Shown: positions 25,888-35,048 of the stretch, one piece after another | Position numbering within the stretch: the stretch's first letter is position 1 | Layout: each line of letters opens with the position of its first letter | Assembly: GCF_009466385.1 (NCBI RefSeq) | Contig: NZ_WIAQ01000015.1 | Location: forward strand, 1-64,000 | Length of the DNA stretch: 64,000 nt | From: Peribacillus tepidiphilus | Lineage (GTDB): Bacteria; Bacillota; Bacilli; Bacillales; DSM-1321 | Direction: 5' to 3' | Notes under the pieces: model-generated | Told to the model about the DNA's origin: nothing | Seen by the model: only the letters and a program-made list of their open reading frames with translations | Databases searched by the model: none | Made by a program: the position numbers and the translations under genes

Positions 25888-26114
25888 TACAGGTGCTCCT
25901 TTTATTCTCATTCACTCTCTCATGCGCTTTTTTTCCGCTTTTCTCATTATAATACAATATTTTGATGATTATTGTAACCTAAATAAGATCGTTTGGACTC
26001 AAAACAAATTCATAAACAGAATTTTTAACGTACATATTATTAAGGTAGCACATCCTTTTTGAGGTAATGAAACATGGATTCCAAGTAGAATTGTGGGATC
26101 GTGAAATGCTTCTT

Positions 26115-27227
26115 TTAAGAGAATTTCGCTTTTGGTTTGTAGACACAATACGGCTCTTCAGCAAGAAAGCTGCCTTTGTCATGAAATGCACGGGCTCGGC
26201 AGCCGGAGCATACGTTCACAAATTCACAAACACCGCACTTGCCATCCAGCAATTCTGGGTTTCGAAGCTTTTGAAATAATTCTGATTCCTTCCAAATCGT
26301 TTCTAATGACTGCTCCATAACATTTCCCGCTTTGAGAGGAAGATAGCCACACGGTTGAACATTTCCTTTATGTGATATGAAACAAACTCCTGTTCCAGCT
26401 AGGCAACCCTTTGTTACGGCTGCCATTCCGTGAGTTTGGACCGTTACTCTTTCTCCGCGCTCTTTTGCTTTTTGTCTCATGATCCGATAGAAATGAGGGG
26501 CACAAGTTGCTCTAATTTCAAAATCAACTTCTCTCGAGCGATCATAAAACCATTCTAACACCTCTTCGTATCGTTCTGCACTGAGCATGTTGCTTTCAGC
26601 TATCTGTACACCGCACCCAACAGGTACGAGCATAAATAAATGAAGGGCGTCCACATTCATTCGTTTTGAAAGCTCTATCATCTTTTCAATATGGTCGACG
26701 TTATGAGTAGTAATGGTTGTATTGAATTGAAGCTCTAAGCCTTGGTTTTTCACATGGCGAGCACCACTAAGAGCTTGTTCAAAAGAACCTTCCAACCCTC
26801 TAAATTGATCGTGGATGGACGAGTCTGGACCGTCGAAGCTGATGGCTACTCTTTTAATACCTGAATCCTTAATTTTTCTTGCTATTTCTTCTGTAATCAA
26901 GGTTCCGTTTGAAGCCATAGCCAATGTTATTCCACGATCATTCGCATAATGAGCAATTTCAAAAAAGTCGGGTCTGTATAGTGGCTCTCCGCCGGTAAGA
27001 ATTAAAATTGGCTTAGCGAAATCAGCAATTTGATCAATTACTTGAAAAGCTTTTTCTGTGGTCAATTCATCAGGTGACCGTTCAGGCTGAGCAGTAGCAC
27101 GGCAATGGATACATTTTAAATTACATCCCTCAGTCAATTCCCAAAAAATAAGTCGTGGACCTGTTTCAATAGAAGTAAATGGATTTTTGCTTCTTCCCAT
27201 TGTATTTTGAAAAACTGCTGCATTCAT
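26115..27227 (-). CDS. Radical SAM/SPASM enzyme of the AhbD/NirJ-like group
   Basis: 370 residues. The radical SAM cluster motif is CNLKCIHC (CxxxCxxC) at about residues 35-42, with GGEPL later. The C-terminal SPASM region has GCLAGTGVCFISHKGNVQPC and CGVCEFVNVCSGCRARAF, which bind auxiliary iron-sulphur clusters. This pattern is shared by heme d1/alternative-heme enzymes NirJ and AhbD and by related maturases. No precursor peptide or heme gene adjoins it, so the substrate is unknown. AAGGAGATTACTT precedes the ATG. Confidence 0.88.
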   Translation of the reverse strand: MNAAVFQNTMGRSKNPFTSIETGPRLIFWELTEGCNLKCIHCRATAQPERSPDELTTEKAFQVIDQIADFAKPILILTGGEPLYRPDFFEIAHYANDRGITLAMASNGTLITEEIARKIKDSGIKRVAISFDGPDSSIHDQFRGLEGSFEQALSGARHVKNQGLELQFNTTITTHNVDHIEKMIELSKRMNVDALHLFMLVPVGCGVQIAESNMLSAERYEEVLEWFYDRSREVDFEIRATCAPHFYRIMRQKAKERGERVTVQTHGMAAVTKGCLAGTGVCFISHKGNVQPCGYLPLKAGNVMEQSLETIWKESELFQKLRNPELLDGKCGVCEFVNVCSGCRARAFHDKGSFLAEEPYCVYKPKAKFS

Positions 27228-27431
27228 AAGTAATCTCCTTGTTATGTAAAATAGTCATCTATTTTCTATAAAACTATTATAAAATGACAAATGCTATAAA
27301 TTTATAAAGAAGTAAGACAATATGTTGAACATTTCACAATCTTTTACGTGTAGATCTTGGTATGAAGAATTCACCAAAATTAGGTAGGCTACATACACAT
27401 AAAAGAGAACATTTGATGTGAGGTGTCATAT

Positions 27432-27986
27432 ATGGAAGATGAAAGACAGCAATTTCCACAGTTCCATCCTATATTTGGAGAAGGCACAGGAACCCCACCA
27501 ATTGGAGGATTTCCTGGTATGCCATCTGGCCCCCCACAAGTAGGAGGGGTTCCTGGCATGCCATCTGGTCAACCTTCATTTGGGGGAGGTCCTAGCATGC
27601 AACCTGGATTACCTTCATTTGGTGGCCAGCAAGGTAGTCAGACAGGACCTCCATTTGGTGGGCAGCAAGGTGGTCAGACAGGACCTCCATTTGGTGGGCA
27701 GCAAGGTGGTCAGACTGGACCTCCTTCAGGTCCACCACCAGCTTTTACACCACAACAAACTACACTACTAGGTGGTCCGCAGGGATTGGCTGTAGATCCG
27801 GGTTCATTGAGAAACTGTTTGTACCGCTTCACATTTATTTGGTTGAATAATGGCAGAAGCTTTTGGTTTTATCCGACTTTTATAGGTAGAAATTCAGTAG
27901 CAGGCTACCGCTGGAGAAGGAGATATAACAGGTGGGTTTATTTTGGTTTAGATACGAGAAATATTTCTTCATTTCAATGCTTTTAG
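27432..27986 (+). CDS. Proline/glycine-rich repeat protein with a conserved C-terminal domain
   Basis: 184 residues from the ATG at 27432 behind GAGGTG. The N-terminal 120 residues are disordered and rich in Gly, Pro and Gln, with PGMPSG repeats and three tandem 12-residue units (GGQQGxQTGPPF) encoded by 36-base repeats at 27621-27728. The last 60 residues are aromatic and basic (LYRFTFIWLNNGRSFWFYP, RWVYFGLDTRNISSFQCF) and look like a folded domain. The make-up suggests a spore-surface or cell-envelope protein (inference). I do not recognise the family securely. Confidence 0.75.
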   Translation: MEDERQQFPQFHPIFGEGTGTPPIGGFPGMPSGPPQVGGVPGMPSGQPSFGGGPSMQPGLPSFGGQQGSQTGPPFGGQQGGQTGPPFGGQQGGQTGPPSGPPPAFTPQQTTLLGGPQGLAVDPGSLRNCLYRFTFIWLNNGRSFWFYPTFIGRNSVAGYRWRRRYNRWVYFGLDTRNISSFQCF

Positions 27987-28046
27987 CTTAATTATAAAGG
28001 GGGATACATGATTTTTTGTCTTTTCTAATCATCCCCAAAAATTTCA

Positions 28047-28074
28047 GGCTCCTATTTTTAGGAGTCTTTTTTTT
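28047..28074 (+). terminator. Rho-independent terminator
   Basis: GGCTCCTA at 28047-28054 pairs with TAGGAGTC at 28059-28066 around TTTT, followed by eight T. It ends the repeat-protein gene. Confidence 0.88.
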
Positions 28075-28188
28075 ATGCCATGATGAATCCAATCCCCCTG
28101 ATGCAATTGAATTTTATAGAAAAATTTCATACATATCCCCCTTTTTCTACTTTTTTTCATATAAGAAGAGTGAAAGGAGGTGAGCAAT

Positions 28189-28410
28189 ATGGCAACTGAA
28201 ACATTATTGTCCAAGGTGCTTAGGCTTACTTTTGATGCCGGTCTGGATGAAAAAGGAGAGCCGATTTTAAAACGCAAGAGCTATTCAAATATGAATATCT
28301 CAGCTACTAGTGAGCAGCTTTATGCAACGGCTGTAGCGATTGCAAGCCTGCAGGCATACCCAATTTTATCTGTGGAGTGCCAAGAAATGAGAAAGATTGA
28401 TGAATTGTAA
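28189..28410 (+). CDS. DUF1659 protein
   Basis: 73 residues from the ATG at 28189, preceded by AAAGGAGGTGAGCA. The sequence (LSKVLRLTFDAGLDEKGEPI, YSNMNISATSEQLYATAVAI) fits the small DUF1659 family of Bacillaceae. The function is unknown. It is followed by DUF2922 and YvrJ-type genes, a set that commonly occurs together in this group. Confidence 0.8.
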   Translation: MATETLLSKVLRLTFDAGLDEKGEPILKRKSYSNMNISATSEQLYATAVAIASLQAYPILSVECQEMRKIDEL

Positions 28411-28458
28411 AAACTAGCGATCCATTCCTAATTTTTCAAATGAAAGGAGGTTACGAGC

Positions 28459-28674
28459 ATGCCTAAAACTTTAGAAATGATTTTTGTTTCGGACATTGGT
28501 AAAAACATCACTGTATCTGTGGATGATCCGAAAGAACCTGTAGACCTTGATGCAGTTAAGGGGGTGATGGATATCATTATTGCCCAACAAGCCTTTTCAA
28601 CCCAATCAGGTAAGCCTTATTCGAAAAAATGTGTCCGTGTTGTCGAACGAAATGTAGATGAGTACGAAGTGTAA
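28459..28674 (+). CDS. DUF2922 protein
   Basis: 71 residues with the DUF2922 pattern: KTLEMIFVSDIGKNITVSVDDPKEP, then VKGVMDIIIAQQAF. Strong AAAGGAGGTTACGAGC ribosome site. The function is unknown; the gene lies 48 bases after DUF1659 and probably shares its transcript. Confidence 0.82.
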   Translation: MPKTLEMIFVSDIGKNITVSVDDPKEPVDLDAVKGVMDIIIAQQAFSTQSGKPYSKKCVRVVERNVDEYEV

Positions 28675-28747
28675 GATTCTTGGCAGCCGATTCATTCTAG
28701 GTTTTAACAATCGGCTGCCTGTTATATTTCATTTAGGAGGTGCAAAA

Positions 28748-28915
28748 ATGGAGCAGCTTTTACCGTTTATTAGCGAGGTGGGCTTTCCTATTGTCGTGAC
28801 ATTGTATTTGCTTCATCGAATCGAAACGAAGCTTGATGTTATGATTGAAACGATGCAAGCTTTACCAAGCCAAATAAAAGATGAAATGCTTATAAGGCCC
28901 CCGCATATAAATTAA
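28748..28915 (+). CDS. yvrJ: YvrJ family protein
   Basis: 55 residues from the ATG at 28748 (TTAGGAGGTGCAAAA upstream); the open frame extends further back without a start signal. One membrane segment (FISEVGFPIVVTLYLLHRIE) followed by a short amphipathic helix (KLDVMIETMQAL) is typical of the YvrJ family. Last of the three small genes; function unknown. Confidence 0.82.
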   Translation: MEQLLPFISEVGFPIVVTLYLLHRIETKLDVMIETMQALPSQIKDEMLIRPPHIN

Positions 28916-28919
28916 ATAA

Positions 28920-29047
28920 GAAAGGGCTGATTCATTCTCAAAAATGTTAGGACCGCTTGTTTTTATTTGAAACTTTCTCGCTCGTGTAGGAAAAGATTTC
29001 AAATATATTGCACTTTGAAACTAATGAGGAATGGAACAGCCCTTTTT
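28920..29047. repeat. Long imperfect inverted repeat
   Basis: AAAGGGCTGATTCATTCTC near 28921 is complementary, with few mismatches, to GAGGAATGGAACAGCCCTTT ending near 29044. The ends of this 125-base element could pair as a hairpin with a large loop. The right end runs into TTTTT, so it may terminate the yvrJ transcript, or it may be a small mobile palindrome. The rest of the gap to 29201 shows nothing. Confidence 0.6.
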
Positions 29048-29201
29048 GTCAAAGTTTACGAAAGTATAGCTTTTGGAATGAAGTAGTAATTGTTAGTTTC
29101 ACACTTTACTTTTCTAAATTTTTTGTTAATAAAAAGGGAATATACCATTTGTAAGGAATTAGTTAATCATGTACGTCTAAATAAGGAAGGGACGAAGGTA
29201 C

Positions 29202-30536
29202 ATGGAAGTAAAAACGAATACAAATCCTTTACAAAAGAAGAATGCTTGGGCTCTTTATTTTTCATTGCCGGTAGTATCATGGGCGTTTTATGATTTTGCC
29301 AATACGATTTTTTCCTCTAACATCAATACGATTTTTTTCCCTTTTTATTTGCAGGAAGTTATTGGCGAAAACGAAGTATTAGATCAGATTGCCAGTACGT
29401 TCATTTCGTATGCAAATGCAATTGCCAGCTTTTTTCTAGTCCTATTCTCGCCGTTATTTGGAGTGCTAATTGACAGAACGGGTAGGAAAAAAAGGTATAT
29501 TGGTATTTTTACGTTGATTACAGTTGTCTGTACTATTCTAATGGGAGTCTTTGCTGCATCAAAAATGGATGGTCAAATTCTTGGAATACCTGTATATTTA
29601 GCGCTTGTCATCTGTTTTTTTGTGATAGCAAAATTCTTCTACCACTCCAGTCTTGTATTTTATGACAGCATGATTTCTGATCTTGGAAAAAAAGAAGAAT
29701 TGCCTTTGATTTCAGGATTTGGGGTAGCAGTTGGATATATTGGAACACTTGCAGGTTTGTGCATTTATCCTTTCATTGGTGACCATGGTTCTCAAGCGTC
29801 TTTTGTTCCGACTGCCATTATGTTTTTCATTTTTTCCTTACCACTGCTGTTTTTTGTGAAAGAACCAAAAGTGGAAGTAAAGGAAAAGACATCTTTTTTG
29901 TCAGGCTACCGCGAGGTTTTCCAAACCTTTCAAGAAATGAAAAATTATCGTGAAGTGTTTCTATTTATGATTGCTTATTTCTTTTTGAATGACGCGATTG
30001 CGACTACTATTGCGATGATGGCCATTTATGCGAAAGCAATTGTCGGTTTTTCATCTGGAGAATTCATTCTGCTGTATCTTGTTTCGACCGTTTCAAGTAT
30101 CATTGGATCGTTTTTATTTGGATACGTAACAAAAGCCAAAGGTGCCAAATTGGCAGTGAAGTATGTAGGGTATTTACTTCTCGTGGCACTAGCGATTGCC
30201 GTTCTCTCGATTCATCCAGCAATGTTCTGGATATCTGGAAGTATGTTTGGGATTGCGTTAGGATCGATGTGGGTTACATCAAGAACCCTAATAGTTGAAC
30301 TTACACCAGAGGAAAAACGAGGACAGTTTTTCGGCTTGTTTGCTTTTTCTGGAAAGGTTTCAGCAATCATTGGACCATTTATATATGGGACCATCACCTG
30401 GATATTTGCCGACTATGGAAACTTGGCTAGCCGATTGGCATTGAGCTCTCTAATCTTGATGACTGTGCTTGGATTGCTTGTCCATCGAAAATTGTTAAAA
30501 GGTGGTCAGAAAGACCGGAACGAAATGTTTATATAA
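29202..30536 (+). CDS. MFS transporter, UMF1 (Atg22-like) family
   Basis: 444 residues with about twelve membrane helices. SWAFYDFANTIFSSNINTIFFPFYL at the N-terminus is typical of the UMF1/Vps22-like branch, and GVLIDRTGRKKRYIG is the MFS loop 2-3 signature. It is likely an exporter of small metabolites such as amino acids; no substrate is evident. A terminator follows, shared with the convergent cold-shock gene. Confidence 0.87.
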   Translation: MEVKTNTNPLQKKNAWALYFSLPVVSWAFYDFANTIFSSNINTIFFPFYLQEVIGENEVLDQIASTFISYANAIASFFLVLFSPLFGVLIDRTGRKKRYIGIFTLITVVCTILMGVFAASKMDGQILGIPVYLALVICFFVIAKFFYHSSLVFYDSMISDLGKKEELPLISGFGVAVGYIGTLAGLCIYPFIGDHGSQASFVPTAIMFFIFSLPLLFFVKEPKVEVKEKTSFLSGYREVFQTFQEMKNYREVFLFMIAYFFLNDAIATTIAMMAIYAKAIVGFSSGEFILLYLVSTVSSIIGSFLFGYVTKAKGAKLAVKYVGYLLLVALAIAVLSIHPAMFWISGSMFGIALGSMWVTSRTLIVELTPEEKRGQFFGLFAFSGKVSAIIGPFIYGTITWIFADYGNLASRLALSSLILMTVLGLLVHRKLLKGGQKDRNEMFI

Positions 30537-30561
30537 AAGCAAAAGTCTGAGCAAACAAAAA

Positions 30562-30589
30562 AAGGTGTTACTGTGAAAAGTAACACCTT
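30562..30589. terminator. Bidirectional terminator
   Basis: AAGGTGTTAC pairs exactly with GTAACACCTT around eight bases, flanked by an A-run on the left that supplies U residues for the minus strand. It lies between convergent genes. Confidence 0.8.
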
Positions 30590-30616
30590 AATCATTTGTA
30601 TGGTTAGTTTGTAAAA

Positions 30617-30820
30617 TTATAATTTTACAACGTTTTTAGCTTGAGGTCCGCGGCTGCCTTCTTCGATTTCGAATTCAACTTCTTGGCCTTCGTCAAGAGT
30701 TTTGTAGCCTTCGCCTTGGATTGCAGAAAAGTGTACGAAAACATCGTTTCCGCCAGGAACTTCGATGAAACCGAACCCTTTCTCGCTGTTAAACCATTTT
30801 ACTTTACCTGATACTGTCAT
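30617..30820 (-). CDS. Cold-shock protein (CspA/CspB family)
   Basis: 67 residues forming one complete cold-shock domain: [17 protein letters not shown] holds RNP1 (KGFGFI) and VFVHFSAI holds RNP2. It binds single-stranded nucleic acid and acts as an RNA chaperone. The ribosome site is AGGAGGATTTTTAGT. A very large inverted repeat starts 62 bases upstream, in what may be its leader. Confidence 0.95.
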   Translation of the reverse strand: MTVSGKVKWFNSEKGFGFIEVPGGNDVFVHFSAIQGEGYKTLDEGQEVEFEIEEGSRGPQAKNVVKL

Positions 30821-30881
30821 ACTAAAAATCCTCCTAAAAGTTAAACAAAAATTAATATGCGCTATTATTCTTAAACAGAAT

Positions 30882-30959
30882 AAAATTCACATATTATCAA
30901 GCATCAGAGGATCCAATACTAACATATTATCCTTTGGTGTTTGATAATATGTGAATTTT
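30882..30959. repeat. Near-perfect long palindrome upstream of the cold-shock gene
   Basis: AAAATTCACATATTATCAA at 30882-30900 is exactly complementary to 30941-30959. Pairing continues inward with G-T pairs (GCATCAG against TTGGTGT) and again with GGAT/ATCC, so almost the whole 78 bases folds into one arm with a small loop. It ends in TTTTT on the + strand. It may be a leader RNA structure, a terminator or a mobile palindrome. The rest of the 396-base gap shows nothing else except the terminator below. Confidence 0.75.
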
Positions 30960-31167
30960 TATTAACCTTTGTTATGTAAGTAATTTAAATTGATTATAGC
31001 CTACATCATGATAAATAACAAGTAGAATGATAAAAAAAATACATTTCCTATATTTTACAAGATAATGAAAAATTATACACTTAATCAAAAAAGCTTAATA
31101 CCTATGGTATAGAGTGTAAAAGTGTGTCAAAAGATAAGTTGGGATGTATATTTGGGAAAAAGATGAA

Positions 31168-31215
31168 AATCTGCAAACAAAAGAGTAATTAGAAAACTCT
31201 TTCGTTTGCAGATTT
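31168..31215 (-). terminator. Terminator of the formate/nitrite transporter gene
   Basis: AAATCTGCAAAC pairs with GTTTGCAGATTT, with an inner AGAGT/ACTCT stem. It lies directly after the minus-strand stop codon. Confidence 0.8.
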
Positions 31216-31216
31216 A

Positions 31217-32128
31217 TTAAATCTTAGGTTTAGATAGACGGAAATTTTTTATTATCGTTAGTGGTTTATTTAAAAAGGTATGATTTTTTTCTTGAACCAT
31301 TGGATGGAGTTCAGAAGTCTCTTTTTTGTCCATTTTTTTGTCCGCTTCTTCATATGCTTGATTGGACACACTTAAATATTGGTATAGCATTCCGACGAAT
31401 ACGGATCCACCAACAATATTCCCAAGTGTAACAGGAATAAGGTTATGAAAGGCTCCAGCAATTGAAACTGTATCTGGGTGAGGAGCTGTTAAAGCTATGC
31501 CGAAGAGAACAAAGTTTGCGATACTATGCTCAAAGCCTGATGAAAAGAATAAGAACACAGTCGCCATGATCACAAAGAGCTTAGCCCCTTCATTTTTGAA
31601 TTGTGTTGGTAAAAACACAGCCAAACATACAAGCCAGTTACAAAAGATTCCTTTTACAAAAAGTTGAAGCGTAGTTGCATTCATTTTATATTCTGATACA
31701 TATTGAATGTAATGATCATTTGGTAGATGAGCAAATAATCCTGTAGCCGCAAACAAAAATGCAAATACGATAGCTCCAAGAAGATTGCCTGCATAACAAG
31801 CAGCCCAGTTTTTTAAAGTATCGATCACTGTTACTTCTTTTCTCATAGCCGCAATTGTAAAATACATTGTATTGCCTGTAAAGAGCTCTGCTCCGCCATA
31901 AATAATGAGAACAAGAGCAACACCGAAATAAATGGAACCGGCTAAATAGGCTGCCGGTGAACCTGCTTCAAAAAAGTATCCACCGATTTTAAAACATGAC
32001 ACGATGACGAAGCCGGCATAGATCGATGCTAGCATCGCACGAATCAAATAATGAAAAGGATAATGATCTAATAGAAATTTTTTCTTTTTTGCTAATTTCA
32101 CCAGATACTGAAGACCTTGTTCTTCCAT
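31217..32128 (-). CDS. Formate/nitrite transporter family channel (FNT)
   Basis: 303 residues with six membrane helices. Signatures are IYAGFVIVSCFKIG, GNTMYFTIAAMRKEVT, WAACYAGNLLGAIVFAFLF and LVCLAVFLP; GNIVGGSVFVGMLY closes the fold. FNT pentamers carry formate, nitrite or hydrosulphide. A hydrophilic C-terminal tail of about 45 residues extends past the usual end. The upstream base AAGAGGAGGGTCATT gives a good ribosome site. No nitrite or formate enzyme adjoins it. Confidence 0.9.
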   Translation of the reverse strand: MEEQGLQYLVKLAKKKKFLLDHYPFHYLIRAMLASIYAGFVIVSCFKIGGYFFEAGSPAAYLAGSIYFGVALVLIIYGGAELFTGNTMYFTIAAMRKEVTVIDTLKNWAACYAGNLLGAIVFAFLFAATGLFAHLPNDHYIQYVSEYKMNATTLQLFVKGIFCNWLVCLAVFLPTQFKNEGAKLFVIMATVFLFFSSGFEHSIANFVLFGIALTAPHPDTVSIAGAFHNLIPVTLGNIVGGSVFVGMLYQYLSVSNQAYEEADKKMDKKETSELHPMVQEKNHTFLNKPLTIIKNFRLSKPKI

Positions 32129-32720
32129 ATAATGACCCTCCTCTTTATGTCATATGTTTTCTTTATTATGTCGTTAATAAGATTGGACATGTATACATTA
32201 CTTCCGAAGAGGACGACTTGCAATATATATGTGAAAAAATTCACAAAAAGTTTTTTTATGTACGAAGCAAAAAATGCACAGACATAAATATAACTCTTTT
32301 TAGCAGGATTACAAGGAACAATTGTTGGTATGGATGTAAAAGAAAGTGCTAACATTTTCCTGTAAGGCTGTTCGTAGAATTTTGTCTAGTTACAGCGCCT
32401 AGCCAGCTTTTATCCTTTTAATAGCTTCCATGAGTATCATTTCACGATGGATGACATATGATGCTTAACACAGCATGATGTTGCTTGGCAGATAGGGCTG
32501 TCCGAAAAGTGCAACTTCATGAAAAATTGAAAATCAAGAATGTTGATATATCAATATTCTTGAACATTAAAAGGGGCATCCAAAAGCCGGAAAATCGACT
32601 TATTAGGCAGCCCCATCTGCATAAGTGCAACTACGCCTCTGTCTTCGCCTTTGCAGGATCGCCAATCGGCAAGTTTTCTTTATCGGACTTGCACTAGGTA
32701 AAAGGTTTCTAGGAATCCTT
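32129..32720. other. 592-base gene-free region with decayed repeats
   Basis: No gene with support. 32380-32410 resembles the start of a repeat common in Bacillaceae (TCTAGTTACAGCGCCTAGC). CAAGAATGTTGATATATCAA continues into TATTCTTG and forms a 28-base palindrome at 32539-32566. GGGCTGTCCGAAAAG near 32498 is roughly mirrored by AGGCAGCCCC near 32610, and 32620-32697 holds CCTTTGCAGGATCGCCAATC, another repeat-like segment. These look like degenerate interspersed elements. Confidence 0.5.
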
Positions 32721-33182
32721 TTACATTAAGTCTTTTTGCATGCACTCAACGATATTTTGTTTGTATGGTTTTTCCTCGTAGAATTGAAATCCAAGGTTTT
32801 TCCAAAATCGTTTACCTTTGTCATTTTGTTTAAGAACACCTAATCGTAGAGAAAGAACCTTTTTTTCTTTTAGTAGCTCTTCAAATAAAAGATAGGCTTG
32901 CGTACCAAACCCATAGCCCTGATAGTCAGAGTGAATCATAAAAAGACCCAGCCAAGGGAAGCCGTCTTTTGGATTGTTCTTTAAATAGTCTATAATTCCG
33001 ATGTAGGTGTCATCGAGTTTAATGAAGTAGGTATCTGTTTCGACTGCCATTAATTCCTTTTTTATTTCCTCTCTTGTTCGAGTTTCTCTCCCGGTTTCTA
33101 GCTTATTGAACTCCTTGTTGGAATTCATGATTTCTTCAGCGATATATAATGTTTCTTCCGTTACTTTTTCAAAAGTAATCAT
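32721..33182 (-). CDS. GNAT-family N-acetyltransferase
   Basis: 153 residues. GNAT landmarks: TYFIKLDDTYIGIIDYL (beta strands 2-3), then WLGLFMIHSDYQGYGFGTQAYLLFEEL with the acetyl-CoA pyrophosphate loop YQGYGFGTQ, and FWKNLGFQFYEEKPY. Substrate unknown. It is divergent from prfC; GGGGGAGAAAC precedes the ATG. Confidence 0.87.
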   Translation of the reverse strand: MITFEKVTEETLYIAEEIMNSNKEFNKLETGRETRTREEIKKELMAVETDTYFIKLDDTYIGIIDYLKNNPKDGFPWLGLFMIHSDYQGYGFGTQAYLLFEELLKEKKVLSLRLGVLKQNDKGKRFWKNLGFQFYEEKPYKQNIVECMQKDLM

Positions 33183-33324
33183 GTTTCTCCCCCTTTAATC
33201 TTCATTATAAAGTAAGAAAAAAAGAAAGACACACTACAAACTAGATTCAGTAGCCATTTTTTAAGCAATTGTGATATAGTTTTTAGGAGCTAAAGTAACG
33301 ATATTACGAAAAAGGATGTTTACC

Positions 33325-34902
33325 ATGAAGTCTTCTTTAAAGAATGAAGTTGAATCAAGAAAAACATTTGCAATTATCTCCCACCCTGACGCAGGGAAAA
33401 CGACATTGACTGAAAAATTACTCCTATTCGGAGGCGCCATTCGGGACGCGGGGACAGTTAAAGCTCGTAAGACTGGTAAATACGCAACTTCTGACTGGAT
33501 GGAAATAGAGAAACAAAGAGGAATTTCCGTTACTTCCTCTGTGATGCAATTCGATTATAACGGATTCCGAGTCAACATTTTGGATACACCTGGTCACCAG
33601 GATTTTAGTGAAGATACGTACCGAACACTTATGGCAGTAGACAGTGCTGTCATGATTATCGACTCTGCAAAAGGGATTGAGGATCAAACCATCAAGCTAT
33701 TTAAGGTTTGTCGTATGAGAGGAATCCCGATTTTTACCTTTATTAATAAAATGGACCGTCAAGGGAAAGCTCCACTTGACCTTTTGGCTGAGCTGGAAGA
33801 AGTTTTAGGAATCGAGTCTTATCCGATGAACTGGCCGATTGGGATGGGGAAGGATTTCCTTGGAATCTATGACCGATTTAATAATAGGATTGAGCAATTT
33901 AAAGAAAATGATGAAAATCGTTTCTTGCCTTTGAATAGTGATGGAGAGCTTGATGTGGACCATCCGTTGAAGGATTCTCCTTTATATGAGCAAACTCTTG
34001 AAGAAATCATGTTATTAAGTGAAGCCGGAAATGAATTTTCAGAAGAGAAAATCGCTAAGGGCCTTCTCACTCCAGTGTTTTTTGGTAGTGCGTTAACCAC
34101 TTTTGGTGTGCAGACATTTCTAGATGCTTATTTAAAATTTGCACCATCTCCACAGCCACGTCAATCTTCAATAGGAGAAATTGATCCGGTAAGCGAAGAT
34201 TTTTCAGGCTTTATCTTTAAAATTCAAGCCAATATGAATCCAAAGCATCGCGACCGCATCGCATTTTTGCGTATTTGTTCTGGAAAATTCGAACGGGGAA
34301 TGAGCGTATATTTAAGCCGTACAGGAAAAAGCATCAACCTTTCATCTTCCACACAGTTCATGGCAGATGACAGAAATACGGTGAATGAAGCGGTAAGCGG
34401 CGATATTATTGGACTTTATGATACAGGAAACTATCAAATTGGAGACACATTAACGACCTCCAAGGAATTGTTCCAATTCGAGCGTTTGCCACAATTTACC
34501 CCAGAGCTTTTCGTGAAAGTTTCTGCGAAAAACGTATTAAAGCAAAAGCATTTTCATAAAGGTATTCACCAGCTCGTGCAGGAAGGTGCCATTCAGCTGT
34601 TCAAAACCGTAACGATGGAGGAATATTTATTGGGTGCTGTTGGTCAGCTTCAATTTGAAGTGTTTGAGCATCGCATGAGAAATGAATACAATACCGAAGT
34701 AATAATGGAGAGAATTGGATCCAAAATTGCGCGGTGGGTTGAGGATGAAAAGGTTGACGAAAAACTGTCAAGCTCCCGAAGTATCCTTGTAAAGGATCGC
34801 TATGATCAATATGTATTTTTATTCGAAAACGATTTTGCTTTAAGATGGTTCCAAGAAAAAAATCCTGACATAAAGCTTTACAATCCAATGGATGCAAAAT
34901 AG
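33325..34902 (+). CDS. prfC: Peptide chain release factor 3
   Basis: 525 residues from the ATG at 33325, with AAAAAGGA at good distance; an ATG nine bases upstream lies inside that ribosome site. GTPase motifs: [15 protein letters not shown] (G1), [21 protein letters not shown] and [10 protein letters not shown]3-specific C-terminal domains follow ([14 protein letters not shown]). RF3 removes RF1/RF2 from the ribosome. It is absent from B. subtilis 168 but found in other Bacillaceae, as far as I recall. Confidence 0.94.
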   Translation: MKSSLKNEVESRKTFAIISHPDAGKTTLTEKLLLFGGAIRDAGTVKARKTGKYATSDWMEIEKQRGISVTSSVMQFDYNGFRVNILDTPGHQDFSEDTYRTLMAVDSAVMIIDSAKGIEDQTIKLFKVCRMRGIPIFTFINKMDRQGKAPLDLLAELEEVLGIESYPMNWPIGMGKDFLGIYDRFNNRIEQFKENDENRFLPLNSDGELDVDHPLKDSPLYEQTLEEIMLLSEAGNEFSEEKIAKGLLTPVFFGSALTTFGVQTFLDAYLKFAPSPQPRQSSIGEIDPVSEDFSGFIFKIQANMNPKHRDRIAFLRICSGKFERGMSVYLSRTGKSINLSSSTQFMADDRNTVNEAVSGDIIGLYDTGNYQIGDTLTTSKELFQFERLPQFTPELFVKVSAKNVLKQKHFHKGIHQLVQEGAIQLFKTVTMEEYLLGAVGQLQFEVFEHRMRNEYNTEVIMERIGSKIARWVEDEKVDEKLSSSRSILVKDRYDQYVFLFENDFALRWFQEKNPDIKLYNPMDAK

Positions 34903-34910
34903 TATTTTTA

Positions 34911-34945
34911 ACCGCTAGGGTAATCCACCTAGTGGTTTTTTATTA
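34911..34945 (+). terminator. Rho-independent terminator of prfC
   Basis: ACCGCTAGG pairs with CCTAGTGGT around TAATCCA-type loop bases and is followed by TTTTTT. Confidence 0.85.
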
Positions 34946-35048
34946 TTGAGGGGGTTTATTTTAATAATCTCGCTAGTGGAGCATGTTGCACAGGTGAAGG
35001 AAAATTCCTACATAAAGCGAAGTTATTAAAGAATTGATTTTAAGAAAA

